Source: G965197715 sp965247615 (GTDB lineage Bacteria > Chloroflexota > Dehalococcoidia > Lucifugimonadales > UBA1127). Taken from it: a stretch of DNA of 64,000 nucleotides. Below are positions 35,408-43,976 of the stretch, one piece after another (the stretch's first letter is position 1; each line of letters starts with the position of its first letter). The notes below the pieces were generated by a model. The model saw nothing but the letters and a program-made list of their open reading frames with translations, had not been told where the DNA came from and did no database searches. The stretch lies in NCBI GenBank assembly GCA_965247615.1, contig OZ252022.1, forward strand, positions 1,426,001-1,490,000, read 5' to 3'. Both the position numbers and the translations under genes were made by a program.

Positions 35408-36652
35408 TCATCGCAGGGCCTCAGCGATGCGGCTGACGTTGGTCCGCACCATCCCGATGTACGTCTCCGCCCCGCTGCCCTCCGGCCCCAGGGAGCCCGA
35501 ATAGAGCCGCACCAGCCTTGCGCCGGATTCCGTCGCCACCGTCTGGGCCAGCCGCTCGCTCACCGTCGTCTCGCCGAACACCGCCGGGGCGCCGTTCGCC
35601 GTCGCCGCGTCCACCAGGTTCGCCAGGCCCACCGCCGAAGGCTCCACCTCCGTCGTCGTCGATAGTATGACCCCCACCACCTCGAAACCGTAGAGATTCG
35701 CGAAGTAGCCCAGGCTGTCGTGGGACGTGACGAGCAGCCTGCGCTCCTCCGGCACCGTATTCACCTGCGCCTCCGTCCAGGCGTGCAGCTCGTCCAGCCG
35801 CGCGTTGTACGCGGCCGCGTTGGCGCCGTAGACGGCGCTCCGCTCCGGGTCCAACGCCGACAGCCGCGTGGAAATGTCGTTGATCGCGAGCTTCACCCTC
35901 AGCGGGTCGAACCAGAAGTGGGGGTCGTTCACGCCGTGGCCGTGGCCTTCGTGCTCGTCTTCGCCCTCGGACGTCAGCTCCTCGATGGCCTCCAGCGCGT
36001 CGCCGGCCTCCAATTCCCCCGCTTCGGCCATGCTGACTATGGCGGACACCCCGTCGGCCAATTCGTCCTCCTCCCCGTGCTCTTCCGCCTCCTTGGTCTC
36101 CTCGGAGCTCTCGGCCTCGGCGAGCAGATCCCTGATCTCCTCCAGGGCAGCCTCCGCGCTGATCTCCCCCTCCTCCGCCTCGTGCACTGCGTGGACAATC
36201 GCTTCCAGGATGGCGACCTCGCCTGCGTGCGACGCGGCGAACTCTATTGGGTCGATAATGTCGCCCAGTTCCACGATGGTCAAGGGGTCCTGCGCGGCGT
36301 TCTGCAGGAGCTCCCTCAGCCAGGACTCCTCCAGGCCCAAACCAATGCCCAGCACCAGGTCGGCCTTGGCGACCTTGACGACGTCCTGCGCCCCCGGTTG
36401 GAATGCGTGCGGGTCGGCGCCCGTTGGCACAATGCTGAAGACATCCACATGCTCCCCGCCGATGTTCTTCACCCAGTCCGCCATGATGTCGGTCGTCGTG
36501 ACCACGCTCAGCGCAGGGGCCGCCCCCGGTGCACCCGCCGCCGGCGCGCTGCGGGCGTCCCCCGTGCACGCCGAAGCAGCCAGGAGCAGCGCCAGCGTCA
36601 GCAGCGCCGCCCTCGCAGGGCCCAACCCCTGTTTCTTGATACTCAGTATCAT
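35408..36652 (-). CDS. znuA: Zinc-binding ABC transporter lipoprotein (ZnuA-like) with acidic insert
   Basis: A 414-residue precursor, longer than usual (about 300). Signal sequence ends at LAASAC with lipid-anchored Cys29. PTGADPHAF carries the first metal His (82). A Glu-rich insert spans about 140-230 and contains an internal repeat (GEISAEAALEEI and GELEAGDALEAI). A His/Glu loop (EDEHEGHGHG, 231-240) leads into NDPHFWFDP. Late segments LLVTSHDSLGYF and APAVFGETTVS supply the remaining ligands. The operator box at 36637-36651 overlaps the first five codons, so the true start or transcript start may be unusual. Zinc is favoured over manganese because of the His-rich loop and the Zur-like regulator. 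Confidence 0.9.
   Translation of the reverse strand: MILSIKKQGLGPARAALLTLALLLAASACTGDARSAPAAGAPGAAPALSVVTTTDIMADWVKNIGGEHVDVFSIVPTGADPHAFQPGAQDVVKVAKADLVLGIGLGLEESWLRELLQNAAQDPLTIVELGDIIDPIEFAASHAGEVAILEAIVHAVHEAEEGEISAEAALEEIRDLLAEAESSEETKEAEEHGEEDELADGVSAIVSMAEAGELEAGDALEAIEELTSEGEDEHEGHGHGVNDPHFWFDPLRVKLAINDISTRLSALDPERSAVYGANAAAYNARLDELHAWTEAQVNTVPEERRLLVTSHDSLGYFANLYGFEVVGVILSTTTEVEPSAVGLANLVDAATANGAPAVFGETTVSERLAQTVATESGARLVRLYSGSLGPEGSGAETYIGMVRTNVSRIAEALR
36637..36651. promoter_or_regulatory. Fur/Zur-type operator overlapping znuA start
   Basis: TGATACT-C-AGTATCA is a perfect 7-1-7 inverted repeat, the architecture of the Fur-family box. Read leftward it forms codons 1-5 of znuA as predicted, and TATAAAT sits immediately upstream. 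Repression by the neighbouring Fur-family protein is inferred. Confidence 0.75.
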
Positions 36653-36723
36653 TTATATTCCACTCGATGCGCCGCCTCTGTCCAACTTCCGCCCTGTTCC
36701 AGGCGCCTGCCCCGTTCAGTTAC

Positions 36724-36738
36724 TGAGATTGAGTATCA
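36724..36738. promoter_or_regulatory. Degenerate Fur/Zur-type box
   Basis: TGAGATT-G-AGTATCA keeps one perfect half site (AGTATCA) and a diverged other half. It lies between znuA and the regulator gene, upstream of znuA. Confidence 0.5.
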
Positions 36739-36780
36739 TGAAAATCGGCAACCGACTCGACCTGTGGTCCATGGCCTTCT

Positions 36781-37215
36781 CTAGCTGCCCTCGCCCACAA
36801 TGCACCGGTTGCACACGACGTACAGCTCGATGCGGTGGCCGACGATCTCGCCGGGGATGTCGTCCCCAATGGCGTGCATCAGGCGCTCCACCGTGGCGGC
36901 GCGGAACTCGCCCACGTTCCCGCACCGGATGCAGACTGTGTGGTGATGGTGCTCGATGCGAGACAGGCTGTACCTGGGCGCGCCGTCCATCAGGTTCAGT
37001 CTGCATATGACCCCGACCTCCGTCAGGAGCCTGATGGTCCGGAAGATCGTCGCCCTGCCCACCCCGGGGAGCTCCCGGCAGACCTCATCGGCCGTAAAGC
37101 CCTCCTGCTTCAGCTCCAGGATCCGGATGATCGCACGCCTCGGAGCCGTGGACCGGTAGCCCCGGTCTTCGAGGACGGCCATGATGTCCGGGCGCGCAGT
37201 CAACACCGTCGTCAT
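36781..37215 (-). CDS. Fur-family metalloregulator (Zur-like)
   Basis: A 144-residue repressor from MTTVLTARPDIMAVLEDRGY. The winged helix has RSTAPRRAIIRILE and GRATIFRTIRLLTEVG. SRIEHHHHTVCIRCGNVGEF holds the His cluster and first CxxC, and VVCNRC near the C-terminus the second CxxC of the structural zinc site. An operator-like box overlaps its start codon, suggesting autoregulation. Its position ahead of znuA-znuC-znuB makes Zur the likely role; Fur or Mur cannot be excluded. Confidence 0.88.
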   Translation of the reverse strand: MTTVLTARPDIMAVLEDRGYRSTAPRRAIIRILELKQEGFTADEVCRELPGVGRATIFRTIRLLTEVGVICRLNLMDGAPRYSLSRIEHHHHTVCIRCGNVGEFRAATVERLMHAIGDDIPGEIVGHRIELYVVCNRCIVGEGS

Positions 37216-37229
37216 GATACTCAGTACCA
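37215..37229. promoter_or_regulatory. Fur/Zur-type operator overlapping the regulator start
   Basis: TGATACT-C-AGTACCA differs from the znuA box at one base. Its last leftward base is the A of the regulator's ATG. Confidence 0.7.
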
Positions 37230-37431
37230 ATAAGCGTTTCAATCTAGCTGGGGCCGAGCTATGGAACGCGTCAACGCTACCAGGCCCCCGCCAGCCCGTC
37301 AACCCATTGTACCCGGCCTTGTTGCCGTCGGTCGCGCCAACCACTCGCCGGGCCGCGGCCAGGTCATCTCTCCATACCAGCGCCCACTCCAGCGGGGCGT
37401 TGCCCTGCGGCGTTGATGATTGGACATAACT

Positions 37432-38586
37432 CTAGCGAAAGAGCCTACGGTTGATCTCAATGACCGAAACGGCGAACCCAATATTCTCCACGGAATCGCC
37501 CCCGATTTCGAGTAATCTATACGTATTGATCCCGATCGCATGGCCGTCGCTATTGACTAACGGACCCCCGCTATTGCCCGAGTTCACCGCCGCGTCGGTC
37601 TGAAATAATTCAACGCCATCCCTCGTCCTGGTGGACGAAATGATGCCCCGGGTCACGGTCAGGCTGTTGCCCAGCGTTCCACGGAGCGGGAATCCAAGGG
37701 CAAGCACCTCGTCTCCCACACGGACGCTGTTTGGGTTCCCAACCTCAATTGCGTGAAATCGATCGCTGCTGTTTATCTGCACCAGTGCAAGATCGGCGGT
37801 GGCGTCCCGCTCAATTACGTCACCCTCGTAGAATTTCCCGTTGGTCAGCCACACACCCACTGTGCGAGCTCTGCCCACAACATGCGCATTGGTCACGACA
37901 AGACCGTCCGCATTGCCAATGAAGCCCGATCCTGCGCTGCCGCCCGCCGTGATCCTGACAACGCTCAGTTGGATACCCTCAATGAGGTCCGCTAGCGACG
38001 ATGCACCGTCGTCGCCCAGGTCGGCCGCGTCAGCGAAAGGGATGATGGGCACTGGTGTGTCCCGCGGCGCAGTTGCTAATTGTTGATGACGGATCTCATC
38101 AACGGCACCAAACCCAGCCATGAGTCCCGCGCCGTGGGCCGTCTCACTCTCTCCTCTCAACTCGGTCCTCGACACCCCATCGATGGCACTGTCCAAGTGA
38201 GCCGAAGCAACATCTTCACCTAAGTCAGGTTCAAGGACAAACGCGGCGAGAAACCCCTCGCTGTACTCGGTGATCGGGGCACAAAAGTCCATAAATGCCT
38301 CTGCGGCCTCATCGGGGGTCCCGGATACCGTCACGCCAAAGAGGGCGGCTTCCTTCAAGCTATGCTCTTCCCGAAGCATGAGCTCCAAGTCGTCCAAAGC
38401 GAAAGACTCACCGGCTATAGCGCCAATAAAGCCGCACACAGTAACTAAGTCGCTGTTGGAGACCGTCCACTGTCCAGAACTCCCTAGAATGGCAGATTCC
38501 ACTCTTGACAGCGATTCCTGAACGAAGTCATCGTCGAGATCGCGACCCGCGGTCCTAAGGGCAGCGCCGGATTCCCTACCCATCAT
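37432..38586 (-). CDS. Trypsin-like serine protease (HtrA-type catalytic domain, no PDZ)
   Basis: A 384-residue protein. The last 180 residues are an S1C-type protease: His near 235 (TNAHVV), Asp in RDATADLALVQI and Ser near 339 (NSGNSGGPLVNS). The N-terminal 190 residues are acidic and match no family I recognise; there is no signal peptide or PDZ domain, so it is probably cytoplasmic or attached through a partner. GGGAG precedes the start. It lies 18 bases after a zinc-ribbon membrane protein gene and is probably co-transcribed. Confidence 0.85.
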   Translation of the reverse strand: MMGRESGAALRTAGRDLDDDFVQESLSRVESAILGSSGQWTVSNSDLVTVCGFIGAIAGESFALDDLELMLREEHSLKEAALFGVTVSGTPDEAAEAFMDFCAPITEYSEGFLAAFVLEPDLGEDVASAHLDSAIDGVSRTELRGESETAHGAGLMAGFGAVDEIRHQQLATAPRDTPVPIIPFADAADLGDDGASSLADLIEGIQLSVVRITAGGSAGSGFIGNADGLVVTNAHVVGRARTVGVWLTNGKFYEGDVIERDATADLALVQINSSDRFHAIEVGNPNSVRVGDEVLALGFPLRGTLGNSLTVTRGIISSTRTRDGVELFQTDAAVNSGNSGGPLVNSDGHAIGINTYRLLEIGGDSVENIGFAVSVIEINRRLFR

Positions 38587-38604
38587 GATCAGCTCCCTAG
38601 GTGT

Positions 38605-38832
38605 CTAAGACGACCAGTCAGGAACGTGCGTGTCCTGCTCTTCCGGTGAAGGTGACACAACCGCCAAGGCGACGAGAATTGTGATAACTATGCTTAGCAA
38701 TATCAGGTCCCGGTGGAACGTATTCTTTGCCTTACTGACCCGTTTCGCAAGCCAAGTTCCGCACTGAGTGCAAAATATAGCCTGTTTGTCAATCGCTGCT
38801 CCGCACTTTGGACAAACCATTGGTGCCCGCAT
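38605..38832 (-). CDS. Zinc-ribbon protein with one transmembrane segment
   Basis: The 75-residue product opens with a zinc ribbon (VCPKCGAAIDKQAIFCTQCG), then a basic stretch (KRVSKAKNTFHR) and one hydrophobic segment (LILLSIVITILVALAVV). By the positive-inside rule the ribbon faces the cytoplasm. Probably partners the protease encoded 18 bases downstream. Confidence 0.75.
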   Translation of the reverse strand: MRAPMVCPKCGAAIDKQAIFCTQCGTWLAKRVSKAKNTFHRDLILLSIVITILVALAVVSPSPEEQDTHVPDWSS

Positions 38833-39227
38833 GTCACCAGCCTTAATCTAGTTGCGCGCCGCTCGTACCCCCCCCTGCCACTACCACCTCCAGCGCGCGC
38901 GCCCACAACACGAAGGCCCAGTATTCTGCATGGTGGTAGGCCTAAGGGGACTGTACGCAGTACCACGTTCGAGTTGCTGGTGTTATTGTAGACCCTGGAC
39001 GGTCGGGTGGGGTGGTCTTGTTCGGCTCTGTTCGCGCATGGCGCAGGGCGAACCTCGGGTCTTGGCCTGCCGGAGCTAAGGGACCGCCGAGAACAGCGAC
39101 CTAGCCCACTGGACGCCTCCGCCAGCGGCCCCGGCGTCGGTTACACTGGGGCGGGTGGGACGCCGCGAAGAGTCCAACCTCGCCGAGGGGCTGGAGGTCC
39201 CGTCCACCTCGCCGTGATGCTCCCAAC
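38833..39227. other. Intergenic region with possible fifth RNA-like element
   Basis: No gene recognised. CTACCACC (about 38881) and GGTGGTAG (about 38932) can pair over 8 bp. The stretch 38931-38986 has GGTGGTAGGCCTAAG, then ACTGTACGCAGT and later GTTCGAG, echoing in order the motifs of the repeated RNA-like element described elsewhere, but much shorter. Confidence 0.35.
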
Positions 39228-39443
39228 ATGCATAGAGGGACAGAACGTTTGAACGCCCTAAACGTTAGCAGCTTCATCTGGGGCATTGCGGACGACGCGC
39301 TGCGCGATGTCTACGTGCGGGGCAAGTACAGCGCCGTTATCCTGCCCATGACGGTCATCCGCCGCCTGGACGCCGTGCTGGAGCCGACGAAGGAAGAGGT
39401 GCCCCGCATGAAGGCCCGGCTTGACGACGCCGGCGCGCTCGGT
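39228..39443 (+). pseudogene. hsdM: Type I restriction-modification methyltransferase (HsdM) N-terminal fragment
   Basis: The first 70 residues (NALNVSSFIWGIADDALRDV, YSAVILPMTVIRRLDAVLEP) are the conserved N-terminus of type I M subunits. Similarity stops after about residue 70, and the methyltransferase domain, S and R subunits are absent. It abuts a dnaE fragment in opposite orientation, so this is rearranged remnant DNA. Confidence 0.8.
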
Positions 39444-39544
39444 CGAAGACTCGAATATTGGGGACTCCGGCGGCGCCTGCACGGCGAGGTCCGGCGGATC
39501 GGCCTGCTACGTGGCTCCCGCTGCTTGGCCTGCTGGGCCTCACA

Positions 39545-39890
39545 GTCCGCCGGCGGTGGAGGCGTTGAAAGCCCCGGCTATTTCCAGGGACAGCACTGCC
39601 TGCGGCTTGAACCCCGTGCGCCGCACCAGGTCTCCCGCGTCGGTGTACGGATCGCGCTCCTCCCGCTCCTCCACCATACGGCGTGCGGCCTCCTCGCCCA
39701 CGTCCTCGATGAGGTAAAGTCCAAGCCGCACCGCGTCCTCCTTAGGGGCACATACGGCCAGGTTGCGGTTCACGCAAGGGTTGCGAAAGGGCACGCCGAA
39801 GCGCCGGGCGTTCTGTTTGAGGGTCTCCAGGGGTAGAAGCCCATGGGCTGGTTGTTCATCAGGGCAACGGAGAACTTGAGGGGGTGACCG
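39545..39890 (-). pseudogene. DNA polymerase III alpha (DnaE/ImuC-type) fragment
   Basis: Leftward: SVALMNNQPMGFYP in one frame, then PLETLKQNARRFGV, AVRLGLYLIEDVGEEAARRM and YTDAGDLVRRTGFKPQ in the next frame. These are the C-terminal finger and helix-hairpin-helix parts of the alpha subunit. The two parts are out of frame at about 39830 and both ends are missing. Confidence 0.8.
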
Positions 39891-40011
39891 CGCTTGAGCT
39901 AGGCACGATACGCCCGAGGACCAGAGGAAGACGGGTTTGCCGAATACAGTCCTATCCTGTCCCCCAACCGAGCGGTTCCGATGCGGCCGCTCATGCCAGG
40001 AGGCAGATAGA

Positions 40012-40264
40012 ATGCTCATGATTGACACCATTCCGCTGAACGAAGCGCGCCAACAGCACAACCGGCTAGCGGGTGGCGGCGGGACAAGCGGGGGAGCTGG
40101 AGCCCGAAGAAGGTGAGACGACGCAGGCGGTTCGGCGCAGGCTGACCGCGGCGTGGGGAGCACTGGGGAAGGAACTGCAGGTTCGCCGTTCCGCCAACGC
40201 TGTGTGCTTCTGGGCGTCGGAAGGCCAACGCAGCGGCAGGCCTCGCAAGATCCCAGGCGCGTAG
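40012..40264 (+). pseudogene. Small conserved protein, copy 1, internally deleted
   Basis: N-terminus MLMIDTIPLNEARQQHNRLA (AGGAGG upstream) and, in another frame, C-terminus GELEPEEGETTQAVRRRLTA with ALGKELQVRRSANAV and RSGRPRK. The copy at 42960 shares the start (TLDTLPLHEAR) and has the middle part lost here. Together they imply an intact protein of about 100 residues with a basic C-terminus. Confidence 0.65.
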
Positions 40265-40349
40265 CCCCCGCTTCCTAGACCCAACGACGCACATGTTCAC
40301 TGAACGGGGAGTAATTGCGTCGACATTGCTTTACCAGCTTGCTTCTTGC

Positions 40350-40435
40350 TTGTTGGGCAATAGCGACGAACCTCTTCGGTACTCCTGGGTGGTAGACCTG
40401 GGTTCCGGTGTAAGCTGCGGCACCTAGCTGTACTT
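40350..40435 (+). ncRNA. Candidate structured RNA element, copy A (3' truncated by IS481)
   Basis: TGTTGGGCAATAGCGACGAA is identical to copy B. It is followed by CGGTACTCCTGGGTGGTAGA, a CCG...CGG hairpin and CACCTAG, where the IS481 left end begins. Function unknown; see findings. Confidence 0.5.
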
Positions 40436-41489
40436 CTCAGGGACGTTGTTTACAGGTTGACGGGTGAGGAGCCCCTCTGCTGCTGTTGTGGTGAAGATCG
40501 CAACACGGGCAGAGGAGGCTCCTCATGGCACATCCTAACGCACGCTTGACGCCACTTACGCGGTGGGAACTGGTTCAGACGGTGCGTGTTGATGGGTATC
40601 CCGTCGCCGAGGCCGCCAGGCGATTCAATGTGTCCCGCGCGACCGCGCATAAGTGCCTGCAGCGTTACGATGCGGGAGGCCGTGCGGGTCTGGAGGACGG
40701 CAAGAGTCGACCACGCAGCTCCCCCGTGCAGACGTCGTCGGCGATCGCCGAACGCATCGTGGCACTGCGGAAAGAGACCGGTCTCGGCCCGCACCGGATT
40801 GCTGAGGAGATGGGCGCCTCGCCGTCCACGACCTACGCGGTGCTGCGCCGCGAGGGCCTCAACCGGCTTGACCACCTTCACCGCGTGACGCGCGAGATCG
40901 TCCGCTATGAGCACGCGCATCCGGGGGATCTGCTCCACCTCGACGTGAAGAAGCTGGGGCGCATCCCGCCCGGCGGCGGCGAACGCTTCCTGCCCGAGCA
41001 TGCCGCAACGTACGCTGAAACCAACTCCGCGCCGAAGTCACACAAGCGACTTGGCTACGATCACGTCCATGTCGCGGTCGATGATCACTCGCGCTATGCG
41101 TATGCCGAGGCACTGGCGGATGACCGCAGCCAGACGACGGTCCGGTTCCTGGAGCGGGCGCTGGCGCACTTCGCGTCGCTGGGCGTCCAGGTAACGCGCA
41201 TCCTGACCGACAACGGCGGCAACTACCGCAGCACCGTCTTCGGCACGGCTGTGGCGGCACATGGTATCAGGCACAAAAGGACGCGCCCCTTCCGTCCACA
41301 AACCAACGGCAAGGCGGAGGCATTCAACAAGACGCTTCAGGCAGAGTGGGCATACGCCCGCGTCTACATCTCCAACGAAGAGCGCCTGGCTACCCTGCCG
41401 CAGTTCCTCGACCGCTACAATAATCACCGCACCCACAGCGGCATCGGACGGGTCCCTCCCGCATCCAGACTGTAAACAACGTGTCTGAG
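40436..41489. mobile_element. IS481-family insertion sequence, complete
   Basis: About 1.05 kb bounded by imperfect inverted repeats: left CTCAGGGACGTTGTTTACAG and right CTGTAAACAACGTGTCTGAG, matching at 18 of 20 positions. It carries one transposase gene. No clear target duplication is seen. It truncates RNA-like element copy A on its left and ends 9 bp from the stop codon of the MFS gene on its right. Confidence 0.88.
40525..41475 (+). CDS. IS481-family transposase
   Basis: A 316-residue DDE transposase with AGAGGAGG upstream. An N-terminal helix-turn-helix (EAARRFNVSRATAHKCLQRY) is followed by a second helical domain and the integrase core: LLHLDVKKLG (first Asp), RILTDNGGNYRS (second Asp) and TNGKAEAFNKTLQ (Glu). 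Frame intact, so potentially active. Confidence 0.93.
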   Translation: MAHPNARLTPLTRWELVQTVRVDGYPVAEAARRFNVSRATAHKCLQRYDAGGRAGLEDGKSRPRSSPVQTSSAIAERIVALRKETGLGPHRIAEEMGASPSTTYAVLRREGLNRLDHLHRVTREIVRYEHAHPGDLLHLDVKKLGRIPPGGGERFLPEHAATYAETNSAPKSHKRLGYDHVHVAVDDHSRYAYAEALADDRSQTTVRFLERALAHFASLGVQVTRILTDNGGNYRSTVFGTAVAAHGIRHKRTRPFRPQTNGKAEAFNKTLQAEWAYARVYISNEERLATLPQFLDRYNNHRTHSGIGRVPPASRL

Positions 41490-41497
41490 AACTACAA

Positions 41498-42763
41498 CTA
41501 ACCCTCCCTTGACCCCGCACCCTCCCGCAGGTCCCCAAGACGCGTCAACTGCTTGCTACGCCAACCGTACCCCAGCGCGAACACGAGCACTGCAATTCCA
41601 CCGGCCACAACCGCGAACGGCGTGGACACCACCGCCGCCACGCCCGCGAACTGCAACTCTCCCATCGGACGCACGCTCGTATGCACCATGCTCCACACGC
41701 CCATCACCCGCCCCCGGAACTCATTCGCTACCAGCATCTGCAGGTTCGTTTGCACCCCGACGTTCAACATGGACGCGCCTGTCCCCACTCCGAACAACAG
41801 CCCCAGCGACACCCAGTACCACTCGGACAATGCGAACGCCACCATGAACATGCCCATCGCCACAGCTCCGCCCGTTAGCAACGCCCGCTGCTGATGCGGC
41901 CCCGCCATGCTCGACGCGATGAACACTCCCGCGACGCTCCCTACGCCCATTGCGCCCCACATGAACCCCAGTCCCTCCGGCCCAACACCCAGTACATCCC
42001 TGGCGAACACCGGGAACAGCACCCCCAGCGCCACGCCGAACGCCATGTTGTAGTACGCCGTCCCGATGAGGAACATGAACGCCCGCTCCCGCCGGATGTA
42101 CGCCAGCGCCGCGCCCATGTCTGCCAGCACGCTCCGTCCGCGCGTACGAACCACCGGTTGTAGATGCACGCGCAACAGCATCGCCACGTACACGGCCACC
42201 GCCAGCGCCGCTATCGCGAACACTACCCCGCCCGCGACGCTCGCAGAGTCCGCGAAGTCGAGCACGAACGCGCTCACCAACCCGCCGACTACCGGCGCGC
42301 CCACACGGGTCGCCGGATGGATCATCGCGTTCAACGCCACCGCGCTCGGCATCGCCTCACGGTTCACCAGATGCGGGAACATCGCCTGCCGCGCCGGTCC
42401 CTCGAACGCACCTATAGCCGACAGCACGAACCCGCCCGCGATCACGTGCCACGCCGTTAGAAGCCCAAGCACACCCAGCGCCGACAACGTTCCCAGCACC
42501 GCGATGAACAGCAACTGCACCCCGATGAGCAACCGGCGTTGGTCGAACTTATCCGCGAGCGCCCCGCCGAACAGCGTCAGCGCCGTGGACGGGATGAACT
42601 GTGCCGCCCCGTTCAACCCCAACAGCAACTTCGACCCCGAGAGCTGATAGATCAGCCACCCCTCGATCATCCACTGCATCTGCTGACCGGAAACAGCCAC
42701 AACGAATCCCACCCAAAACAGGCGGAAATCCCGATGACGCAGCGCACTGAACCGGCTAGCCAT
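41498..42763 (-). CDS. MFS transporter (MFS_3 / EntS-like)
   Basis: A 421-residue, roughly 12-segment transporter. Its N-terminus FSALRHRDFRLFWVGFVVAV, loop FGGALADKFDQRRLLIG and FEGPARQAMFPHLVNREAMP place it in the same branch as the transporter at 9811-11067, though the two are diverged. No partner gene is adjacent; the IS481 element lies just beyond its stop codon. Substrate unknown. Confidence 0.88.
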   Translation of the reverse strand: MASRFSALRHRDFRLFWVGFVVAVSGQQMQWMIEGWLIYQLSGSKLLLGLNGAAQFIPSTALTLFGGALADKFDQRRLLIGVQLLFIAVLGTLSALGVLGLLTAWHVIAGGFVLSAIGAFEGPARQAMFPHLVNREAMPSAVALNAMIHPATRVGAPVVGGLVSAFVLDFADSASVAGGVVFAIAALAVAVYVAMLLRVHLQPVVRTRGRSVLADMGAALAYIRRERAFMFLIGTAYYNMAFGVALGVLFPVFARDVLGVGPEGLGFMWGAMGVGSVAGVFIASSMAGPHQQRALLTGGAVAMGMFMVAFALSEWYWVSLGLLFGVGTGASMLNVGVQTNLQMLVANEFRGRVMGVWSMVHTSVRPMGELQFAGVAAVVSTPFAVVAGGIAVLVFALGYGWRSKQLTRLGDLREGAGSREG

Positions 42764-42959
42764 GCCCTTAGTCTACCCCTATCCCTGCATCACAGGGCGC
42801 GCGTACGTGCGGCATAGGGTCCACGCGAGGCAACTCCCGCAGGTGTCAGACCGTGACAAGTAGCGAATGAGGGGTAGCGGCTCGTCGGACTGATGCGGCT
42901 ATGCTGCCCGCTCCAATGGCGCCTGCCCAATCCGCCGCTCATATCAGAAGGCAGAAGGA

Positions 42960-43120
42960 ATGCCCACCCTTGACACTCTTCCGCTACACGAAGCGCGCGC
43001 GAGCTGCGCAACCGGCCAGCGTGCGGCGCTGCTTCAGGAATACATCGCGTACAGCCAGAGCCTAGCCCCAGGGCAGGCGGCGAAGCTTGAATCTGGGGGG
43101 GGGGTGAGACGACCCAGGCG
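42960..43120 (+). pseudogene. Small conserved protein, copy 2, truncated
   Basis: MPTLDTLPLHEARASCATGQ then ALLQEYIAYSQSLAPGQAAK. A run of ten G at about 43094-43103 shifts the frame; one base fewer restores GETTQA as in copy 1. A 26-bp IS end begins at 43121 and cuts off the rest. Confidence 0.6.
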
Positions 43121-43146
43121 TGTAGGCCGTCAGCGAAAATGGGACA
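43121..43146 (+). repeat. 26-bp IS terminal sequence
   Basis: Begins TGTAGGCCGTCAGC and ends AAATGGGACA. The identical 26 bases lie in reverse orientation at 63259-63284. Related TGT...ACA 26-mers are at 46291-46316 and 47800-47825. Confidence 0.75.
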
Positions 43147-43976
43147 GCAAAGGTACTTCAGATAGAGGAGTTGAGTTGTCCCAGACAGAAACAGGTAAGG
43201 CAGTGGCCGCTGAGGAGCGCACAAAGGAGGCCAGATCCTTCGTCCGCACGGTTGCAGGACTTATGCACTTGGCTCCTGACACTATACACCGCATTGACGA
43301 CCTTCCTGGCCAACGCTATCATCAGTCCCCATCGTCCCCATGGTCGCCGCAGGCGGCGAGGCCGTCCTGCGGCACCTCGCCCTTCGCCGCCCAAGGAGGC
43401 GCGGTGCCGGGCCGCCAAACCCCGGCACCGACTTGACGCCGGGCAGCGAAGGGCAATAGAGGGCAGTGCCTGGGTCGACGCTCCGCTCCCTAGCCGGAAG
43501 GCAGGGCCGCAGGCGCCCGAGACCCTTCTGCCTGCCGATCCTCTCCCTCTCCTTGCCGGATCAACATAGCGGGTGGTACAACTATCGGGGACAGGTCAAC
43601 CCATCCGATATTGACGACTGGGCCGATCTTCCTCAATCTCACCACCGTGCGGATGCACAGTCCCAGGTGAGTAAGCGGTGCCTAAGGCAGCCACCGCTAC
43701 TCAACAGGGTACGTCCTCCGTGCTTCAGAATGCTAAAGCACCAGATGTGCTGGCGAACGTCCTAGAGGCTCGAGGCTTGAGCCTTACCCGGGGATCGTAA
43801 TCGTGTGTGGGATTGGGGTACTGATGGCGTCAATGTCGAAATCCTGGGATCCGCAGATCGTGTGTAGTGATTAAGATCAAAGGGCTCGCCGCATGGTGTC
43901 CTAGCGCCCCAGCAACACCGATCAACACTGTGCCCGGAATTGGAGAACTCATTCTTGCCCCATCGAGATTCATACT
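43147..43976. other. Degenerate region without recognisable genes
   Basis: About 830 bases. One frame has EERTKEARSFVRTVAGLMHL, too short to assign. AGCGGTG...CACCGCT (about 43674-43698) can form a 7-bp hairpin. Nothing else supported. Confidence 0.5.
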
